A stretch of DNA of 64,000 nt from Aegilops tauschii subsp. strangulata (Eukaryota; Streptophyta; Magnoliopsida; Poales; Poaceae). The DNA is taken from contig NC_053036.3 in NCBI RefSeq assembly GCF_002575655.3, forward strand, positions 643,148,736-643,212,735, written 5' to 3'. Shown here in pieces: positions 56,628-64,000 of this stretch (within the stretch, counting starts at the first letter, position 1; each line of letters begins with the position of its first letter). Both the position numbers and the translations under genes were made by a program. Under the pieces are notes generated by a model. It was given only the letters and a program-made list of their open reading frames with translations. It had not been told where the DNA came from and searched no databases.

Positions 56628-57999
56628 CTAGTAGAAAACGGAGCTTTATTACCGGTTCGTAAGGGCGTTTAGTGCCGGTTCTGCAACCGGCACTAAAGGT
56701 GAAGACTAAAGCCCCCCCTAGTCCCGGTTCAACACGAACCGCCACTAAAGACCCACCCCGTGGCGCGCGCCCGCGCTGTGGTATGGGGGACCTTTAGTAC
56801 GCGCCCGCGCCCACGAAAGGTTTTTTTGTTTGAATTTTTTGGAAAAAAAAATGATTTTTTTTTATTTTCGATTTTCCGAATTAATTGACGATTTAGTCTT
56901 TAATCACCCCTCATAACTGCTCAAGTGTGGATCACTCATTCCAAATCGTCTAACTTCCCGGCCGGTCACCCATCCTCTCACAACTCCAGCCTGAGCACGC
57001 TTAACTTCCGAGTTCTATTCCCCCAAGTTTCCAAGTCTGCATTTGTTGTTTTCTTGACAATAGTAAGCTGTCAATCCTATTACCCTCAGGAGTTTAGCTT
57101 GAGCATTAGGTCACATGTTTCACCGTTTGAGTTTGAAACTATTATTCTAAAAAACAATAATTATTTAGTAACACTAATATTTCTTGAATAAGTAGTTTGA
57201 CCACAGTTTGACCAGATTTGACCAAAATTCAAAAAACTGAAATAATTATTAGTAACACTAATATTCTTGAATAATTATTTAGTAACACTAATATTTCTTA
57301 AATAAGTAGTTTGACCATAGTTTGACGAAAATTCAAACAAACGGAAATTTGAGCATATCATTTTTCCTTTTAGAATTTGAGCATTCTAAAAAAATTTCAA
57401 AATGGCCTACGGCCGTCAAAATCGGATGCGCATTTTCGTGCTGAACATTTTGATATATTATATGTTTTTTTCGACATCGTATGCAAAAGATATGGTCGTT
57501 TTACTTTTTCATCACATTTTTTTTGCAAAACATGTCCAAATTTAAGTTTTAAAACTTTCCTAACTAGTAGATGTAGTAACATAACTACATCTCGAAGGAT
57601 TTTAATATTTGAAGTTTTTATCATTTTCTTTTTTTCAAAACTGAAATGGCGATAGGGGGGGGGTAGAGTTTGAGAATTGCCCTATAGTGCCCGTTTGTGT
57701 CTCCAAGCGGGACTATAGGTTAAGACCCCTTTAGTGCCGGTTTGTGACATAATAGGTTAGACCTTTAGTCCCGGTTTGTGTCACAAACCGGCACTAAAGG
57801 GGCTCCTGGGGCCCCGGCCTGACGCCAGCCTACCACCACCCTTTTAATACCGGTTCGTGGCATGAAGCGGTACTAAAGGTTCAACACGAACCGGCACTAA
57901 TGCTTAGCCGTTCGAACCGGCACTAATGGTCACATTAGTGCGGGTTCAGTTACAAACCGGGACTAATGTGCTTCACATTATGCCCTTTTTCTACTAGTG
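56628..57999. mobile_element. CACTA-type non-autonomous element, 1372 bp
   Basis: CTAGTAGAAAAC at the left (the first CA appears lost) and TTTTTCTACTAGTG at the right. Flanking TTA at 56625-56627 and 58000-58002; the empty site in copy 1 reads ATGCTTAGAGGGTGG (about 27673-27687). Subterminal GGTTCGTGTTGAACC-type and GGCACTAAAG repeats lie near both ends. No transposase frame. Confidence 0.85.
56952..57016 (-). other. 5S rRNA-derived segment inside the CACTA element
   Basis: Minus strand: GAACTCGGAAGTTAAGCGTG, A box equivalent at 56989-57005, C box AGGATGGGTGACC at 56964-56976 (identical to the plant 5S motif), then GGCCGGGAAGTT. Same segment as 55494-55560 but better preserved. Confidence 0.72.
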
Positions 58000-58764
58000 T
58001 TAGAGGGTGGTGAGGTGTACCTTTCGTCAAGAGCCACCCACGCGGCCCTATATTCCTCCATAGAAGCACGTATCTTTTCAGAATAATAGCAAAAATAGTG
58101 TAGTTGGCTGTAAAAAATGAAACACTATAATTGTTACTGTCGTCTTGTAACATATGGTTTGTGGTTATCTGGTGGAGTTACTGTCACGAGGCATGCGGCC
58201 TCGGGTGTTTTTTTTTTTTTGCTTTATTTCCGGGTTGATGTTGTTCAGCTGCTGGATTTTCCATTCTTAATAATACATGGTTGTATGCGTTGTCCTGATG
58301 CAGAGGCCAGGGGTTATCATCCCATTCGAGAAAAAAAAGTTGGCTGTAAAAAATGAAACACTCTAACTGTTTTGTGGACTGTTTATGTTTTAGTGCGTTC
58401 CGCGGAAAACCCGTGAACACAAAATCAACACATCATGACATCTTGGTTTACTTGTAGGTATACTTGGTTTGCATGATGTGAGTCAGTACTGTTCTGTGAT
58501 GATTAAGATTTGATCAAACTCTATGGTAACGCACATACCTCCTCGGACAAATGATGATTAACCATTAATTGATCAAGAACAATTTTGACATACACGTAGC
58601 TAGCTTTAGAAAATGTAAACATGCATACTCATTTCATTATGGTATATGAAGGATTTACCTCATTAGTCCCTACATACCTGCATACCTTGTTTTTAAAAGA
58701 GACTGATTGTTCCTTGTGGCCCTCCAACGGGGCTATCTAGTAAATTTGGTGTTGAAGCTGAATA

Positions 58765-58798
58765 CTCCCTCCGTCCAAAAATACTTGGACAGATGGAG
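58765..58798. mobile_element. Stowaway-type MITE remnant, 34 bp (copy 2)
   Basis: CTCCCTCCGTCCAAAAATAC...GGACAGATGGAG between TA dinucleotides; orthologous to 28973-29006. Confidence 0.75.
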
Positions 58799-58856
58799 TA
58801 GCAGAGTATATGATCACGTCACAATAGGTGAGTATAACAATCAAAAAAATGTCATG

Positions 58857-59639
58857 AAGACGCGAAGAAGAAAATAATGACCAGACTTGCATATCATATT
58901 CATAGCCCTGAGCCGGATGAGATTGGGCCTTGGGTTCTGTGGTACAGCCCAAGCCCCAGTATGGCTCTCACTTTTTTATAAAGCACGAGAGTAATTTTTT
59001 TTTAATGTTGAGTGCTATATTCCTGATACCAAGATTGCCTGCTACAAATTTTTATTTATTCACTTAATTTTTTATTTGTAAATTTGACCCAAAATTAAAA
59101 TTTTCATCAAGAAACGGGGGTAATTGCTGTTTGTACACTGTTTATCGATGATAAATAGGAATATTAAAATTAGAAATTGTAGAGCATACAAGACTGGAAA
59201 AAGGCTCCTTTTTATTTGATACAACAGGAAGCTCTCTATCTGTTTTGGTTACTGCGATCTTGTATAGTCTCCACCACTACTTCTGGTAAAAAAAAGGTTT
59301 GGATTTTGAAATGCCTAAGCATTAAACGTGGGGGCAGGGGGTATTTTTGAATTTGTACGTAGAGTGGACTTTGACATTAGAAAACAGACCAACCAGCTGG
59401 ATTCCAGCATAAAGAAAGTCCTCGTAAGGTGTAAATCTTTTCTAGTATATCAGGAATCTGGATCTGGATCACATCTTCCTTTAGGATTGTTTGGTTACTA
59501 GGGAACCAATATCTGATAGTGGAACTGATCCACGCATGGACCTCCTATGAACCAATCACTATTGCCACTCACGTCGCTTCGCCGTAGGTTCGTTCCACGG
59601 GTGTAGTACGGTTTACTTTTAGCCCGTGAAGTGGAGTGC
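58857..59639. other. Unassigned part of copy 2, missing from copy 1
   Basis: AT-rich with T runs; nothing recognised. Together with the LINE relic after it, it is the segment that the palindrome's left arm replaces in copy 1. Confidence 0.5.
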
Positions 59640-59960
59640 TCCCCCTCCCAACTTTTCTGATATAACTCAGCTGGGAACCCATATGGTCTCGGAGTTTTAT
59701 TACATTCAATTTGAGAAATGACCTCAAAAACTTGGTTTCTAAGAGAAGGTGTCGCTAAAACAACATTCGTCGGTGGAGAGTTAAGGTATATCATCGTTGG
59801 CATCTTCACCCAAGGATGCGAAATTGGATTGAGGATAGCGCAAAAGGCACTTGAAATCATTACTTATATGCACTATCAAATGATTCCGACCCAGAATGGT
59901 CCCTTCATCTTGTTCAAGCTGAATTTTTTTAATGTGTTCTACAATTGCAATCGAATCTAA
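59640..59960 (-). pseudogene. LINE reverse transcriptase relic
   Basis: Minus strand: LRNQVFEVISQIECNKTPRP then YGFPAELYQKSWE, matching the N-terminal reverse transcriptase signature of plant L1 ORF2 (roughly QMxxNKAPGPDGFPAEFYQxFW). Only about 100 codons remain, with no catalytic motif. Confidence 0.7.
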
Positions 59961-60221
59961 GAAGTTCGTATTATTATTCCCTTGCCGGAAAATTTTACTT
60001 TTGCCCCCGGGCCCATTTCATTTCTTCTTCACTAAAAATCTTGGCTAAAAATTGTCCGCCTCCGGCTTAGTATAAAGATATGCTGCGGTGAAGGGATGCG
60101 TTAACAATAGTGAGAAGAGAGTCTTTCTCCTTCTCGTACTCATCACTAATACACTTAGTCGATGCCAGCAGGAACTAATTGCCTAAGGTTCCAGATTTTG
60201 AATTGTCACTTATCTATATTA

Positions 60222-60871
60222 GGCTGGTTGTAATGGTAGTATCATAGCTACTATCATGCATGCCAACTAACCAATTTTGATGAGGTGTCATAGCATTAAA
60301 TGAAGAAAAGAGAGGGTTGAGTATCATATCATGATCAAGGTTTTGGTTACCGGTCGAAATTTCAAGATTTCCCATGGTTACCGCATATTTCCGTACCCCT
60401 CGGTAAATCGCCATACCGAGCAAAAAATACCAGTTTTTTGAAATTTTTGAATTTAAACACTCGATTTACAGTAAAGTACGTAGGATCTAATTAATACCAT
60501 GAGAGTTGGTTCTGGCATGTTGGTAGCAACCTAGTTCCTGTTTTGAGAGGTCTCTGGTTCGAATATTCGTTCATTCACTTATTTGAATTCAAAATTCAAC
60601 TATAAAATCCGCTCGAAATATTCTCGGTATTTCTCGGTAACCGTGGTAACCACATTTATCTGTCCCCCTCGGTAAAATTGCCTCATTCGGTAACCAAAAC
60701 CTTGATCATGATACCGTATCATAATAAATGTTATGCTACTATGTGTCATGCATGGTAATAAATAAAGTACTACATGATATTAATATATGATAGTATGCAT
60801 TAGGGAGGTAGCATCATATACTAGTATCTATGCATGATACTAGTATATGATACTCCCCATTACAACCAGCC
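60222..60871. mobile_element. Tourist-like MITE with a second element nested inside
   Basis: Terminal inverted repeats GGCTGGTTGTAATGG and CCATTACAACCAGCC, flanked by TTA (60219-60221, 60872-60874). The empty site is in the palindrome spacer of copy 1. Without the nested element it is about 280 bp. Confidence 0.85.
60336..60704. mobile_element. Nested inverted-repeat element, 369 bp
   Basis: Starts CAAGGTTTTGGTTACCG and ends CGGTAACCAAAACCTTG, with further GGTAAC/CGGTA pairs inside. Flanked by ATCATGAT on both sides (60328-60335, 60705-60712). Because that octamer is its own reverse complement, it could be a target duplication (hAT-like, 8 bp) or part of the inverted repeat. Confidence 0.75.
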
Positions 60872-62123
60872 TTAGTAACTCATTTGGTCTCCTTTGTCCA
60901 TAATTTAGTTTGGCTATCGAGAAAATCTTCGCTCTCAAACCAAGATGTTTCAAAGGAAAAAAGCAGCCTTGTTTCCTAGGTGAGCCGCCTCACCGGAATC
61001 CAAAAGAAGAGGAGGGTGGTCCGGGATACTTTTTTGGAGGGCTTGTCACCCGAGAAATTTTATGCTCACACTCAACACTCATGAAAGCACGATCCAAAAT
61101 TTTCACAAGTCGGTGAAGGTAAATTATTAGCCAAAGTGAACTGACGGTGCGATAAAGCTATTGCTGGTATCTCTCTCTTGGTTCCGAGTTTGTACAGAGT
61201 TGTAGCACTATGCCAATAGTTTTGTATGCCGCAAACAATAAATACCAAATGCAGGTTTTACCTCGATCGATGGACTGATACGTACTATATGCTATTGGAT
61301 GCTCAGGATCGTCCTGGTGGTGTAAATTTCCAAGTCAACTCACTCACGTTACTTCCCACTAGTTTGACACGCGGATGGAATCATGCGTGGTGATCTTATA
61401 TCGAAACCTGAACTACGTCGAACTCTGGATTTATTAATTAGTGGAACGAATCAAGAACTCATGCTCAATACTGTCGCCGAGAAACATAGCCGGACTAAAC
61501 AAGTATACTGGGGAATAATAGTCGCCGATCGTGCCGATTAAGAACTCGGAAGATAATTAGTGGAACCAATCAAGAACAAATACTCAGTGATCAAGCCGAT
61601 CATGCGCACACAAAAGCCACGAGGAACATGGTCCGACTAAACAAGCAATGGAAGATAGTTGCGTCTCCAACGGACGTTTCTTAAACGGACCGCAGACATC
61701 GAACGTGTCTGCGGCCACTTTGACCTAGCAAAGGCCCTTCAGGAAACTGTCATTCTTTTTTGAAAATGATCAGATCTACTATAAAAGTTCAACGAAATTG
61801 TAAAATATCACAAACATAATAAAAATTACATTGAGATTCTGAGACCACCGAACTAGGGCCTACACTAAACGATCACTACTGCCGCAAGAACATGCCGTCG
61901 ACACGTCGTTGTCGCCGCTCCCCTATCGAAGCCGGCTTTATCTTGTTGAAGACAGCTAAAAAGTCTTCGTGCACATGCCCCAAAGGACCAGTGCCTTGGA
62001 GCCGGAGTTGTCGCCGTGAATCCTTGCATATATAGATCTATTGCGCCTGTGAGGACTAAGAAACCGTAAAAAAACTACTAACTGGAGTGGAGGCACCCAG
62101 ATTTCGGTCCCCATCACCGGCCG

Positions 62124-64000
62124 TCAGAGTGGCAGGCAGAGGGGAGGCAAATCCACGATCTCATTGGTGAACAATGGAGGAGAGAGTTTGCGCTAGCGGT
62201 GTAGGGTTAGGGGAGGAAACAAGAGCTTCAACACTATCATTAATTCAATATACATGCAAACCATACAAAATAGGAATACTTCACATATTTTTATAGAGAA
62301 ATACACTGGACATTTCATTGCTAATCCTAATCTAAAAAATCCTACTCCAAAGTTGGAGGTGAGGAGAGGTCGATCACCCTCGCAGCGGTGTCATCGGCCT
62401 CACCGTTGGGTGGGACGAATCCACATCATCCGACAAACCCAGGAGGCGGAGGACGAGCGGCATTGGCCTAGCCCTTCTCCTATTTGGCCCCGTCTTCAAG
62501 GTCTGCTAAGAGCGCGACACACTCAACATCGTGGGTGAAGATGCAACTCCGACACTTGAGTGTGCCAGCACTTTTCATGGACTAGAAGATTGCTCAATTC
62601 TTGGTAGTGATCTCTAGGTTTGCAAGGAGTGGCGGCATCCATGATCTCCACGTATGACTGCGAGATGCTCCTCCTCCGCGCCTGTGCAAGGCGGTATTAC
62701 TCCTCTGTCTCGGTCGTGAGGTGCCCCGCCTTCTCTACCTCGCCGACCATCTTGGACCTGACGGCTTCAAACATGTGGGAGGGGGGACATCAACCGCCAT
62801 TGCCTCCTCTTTTGTGGGGCTCCATGAGTACCATGGGGATGCCCTCCTCTTTGTCCTCCAGGTCAGAGGATGACCATCCGCAATGTGCACCATGAGCCTG
62901 CCGACAGTGGCCCGCATAGCCCTCTGGGGTGACCATCTAGCACCACATGAGCTTCCAACAGACCATAGCAATGGCGGTCGGGGTCCACGACAAGATCGTT
63001 TACAAGCGTCGGCAGCGGAAACGTGGAAAAGATGGGGAAAAGGGGCGACTAAGGTTTGGAGGTTGCCAGCCTCCTTTTAATATCCGAGGGAGGCTCCTCA
63101 GATGATGCATCGATGGCCGTGTCATGAATGCTGATAGGCGGACTGGTGAGCTTTAATCGGGACGGGAAAAGACGCAGGCTCCAGGAAATGTTTTGGATGA
63201 GTCCAATGTGACGGATGCCCAGACTCCTCTACTTTCTCCTTGATTTGTGTTGGATTGAGGGATTTCAAGCATCTACTTGTGTCCAATATGGACATCCGCT
63301 TGTTAGACACCCCCCCACCACCCCCCCCCCCCCCCCCGCGCCCCCCATATGCGTTGTGGCCATATTGTACAAAAATAAATATTCTAGTATATTGCCCTTT
63401 CATTGGAAAAAAACATAAATATTACAATATAAATATTTATTAGGTTACAAAGAAAAGAAAACATTTTTGGCAAGTCAATAACTAGTGGGGTGGTTGAGGC
63501 AGGTTTCAGTGAAAACTGATGAATGAAATCATAAATGGGTGGTAACTATCAAATATGGAAAGGATGGGGCTTTGGGGGGGGGGGGGGGGGGGGGGTAGTG
63601 ATGTTCAATGAATGACGAGCGGAACTCATGAAAGAGAAATAAATAATCTTGTGCTATTTGAAGCAGAGAAAAAATCATGTGAATTATTGCACTTAGAACA
63701 TGCAATTGTCTCCATCAATCATGTTGTCGTCGTTAAGCGGAGCCAACAAGCTTGTCCCCGCTCATGCATCGACACTACCTAAGTAACCATTGTCTCCTGA
63801 ATTTCAATGTCGGTCCGGTAGTGAGAAAATTGTGTGTAATCTCACTGAGGAGGCGTCTTTCTCAAGTGCAAGAAACAACCTCTAGGGACATTGAATGCAA
63901 GAAGTTTCCCCTTGTCAATCTAGAAAGTGAGTGCATATGTTTTTGTAAAACTGTGTGAATTCTTGCACTTTGAACATGCAGCTGTCGTGGGCACCAGTGA
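62124..64000. other. Unassigned region with coding traces and homopolymer runs
   Basis: 62550-62900 on the minus strand reads, with one stop, VGEVEKAGHLTTETEEYYRL and similar gene-like text that I cannot place. Long C runs at 63309-63338 and a G run of about 21 at 63576-63596. 63600-64000 is AT-rich and unrecognised. No gene can be supported. Confidence 0.35.

Larger units (their letters stand above)
56189..62123. repeat. Local direct duplication, copy 2
   Basis: Collinear with copy 1: 56189-58856 matches 27235-29072; about 59982-60979 matches the palindrome spacer 36293-36645; about 60985-62123 matches 49038-50489. 58857-59981 has no counterpart in copy 1. Copy 2 lacks the palindrome insert, the MULE and the 326-bp LINE tail, and has its own CACTA and MITE insertions. 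Confidence 0.92.

Noticed and set aside
56952..57016. Functional 5S rRNA gene
   Set aside because: Only the central part of 5S is present, with several changes, embedded in a CACTA element and without a T-run terminator at the right place.
1..64000. CRISPR arrays, operons, riboswitches, phage or bacterial features
   Set aside because: Spliceosomal introns, plant LTR retrotransposons and MITEs show that this is plant nuclear DNA; no regularly spaced direct repeats with unique spacers were seen.

Overview
The window is repeat-dense intergenic DNA from a grass of the wheat/barley tribe (Triticeae). The evidence is an Angela/BARE-1/WIS-type Copia element with its typical LTR start, TATA-box-bearing LTRs and tRNA-Met primer site; a Gypsy-type LTR of the abundant wheat family that begins TGATACGTCTCC; Stowaway, Tourist/PIF-Harbinger, CACTA and Mutator (MULE) transposons; and LINE and SINE relics. 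I see no intact ordinary host gene. The only host-like gene is a truncated papain-type cysteine protease pseudogene (53751-54514). Apart from it, essentially all recognisable protein-coding sequence belongs to transposons.

Layout. 1-2320: 3' part of a CACTA element with G-rich, polypyrimidine and CTAAAC-type simple repeats; it ends inside the 5' LTR of the next element (3-bp duplication ACT). 2321-10880: Angela-type Copia element with a decayed gag-pol frame. 10881-about 23110: a minus-strand LTR retroelement (primer site 13021-13032) with a very long LTR from 13038, split by a complete Copia element (15812-21056, 5-bp TSD TCCAG, two 384-bp LTRs). 23225-27226: LINE relic, a PIF/Harbinger-type element carrying only the Myb-like ORF (24174-25777, TSD TAA), and a non-LTR retroelement with a 13-bp TSD (26091-27213).

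27235-62123 is organised around a local direct duplication. Copy 1 runs 27235-50489 and copy 2 runs 56189-62123. Copy 1 has been broken open by a chain of events: insertion of a non-LTR/SINE sequence, insertion of a Gypsy-type element into it, insertion of a 5.6-kb MULE (43438-49029) with a plant-mobile-domain gene and a MURA transposase, and then an inverted duplication. The inverted duplication made a 7.2-kb palindrome (arms 29073-36292 and 36698-43916, 405-bp spacer). Copy 2 preserves the empty sites for the MULE and for the palindrome, and in turn carries younger insertions (CACTA 56628-57999, nested MITEs 60222-60871) whose empty sites are kept in copy 1. The two copies therefore date each other's insertions.

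50490-56188, between the two copies, holds the protease pseudogene, tandemly duplicated upstream sequence, a telomere-like repeat patch and a CACTA end. Two CACTA copies of the same family (ending at 55904, and 56628-57999) each carry a stretch that closely resembles plant 5S rRNA, including the internal Pol III promoter boxes. 62124-64000 is unassigned, with weak traces of coding sequence and long C and G runs.

The strongest observations for follow-up are the long palindrome and its junctions, the 5S-derived segments inside CACTA elements, and a Gypsy-type element that is bounded by a perfect target duplication although its 3' LTR is missing. All family assignments rest on motif recognition by eye; no database search was run.
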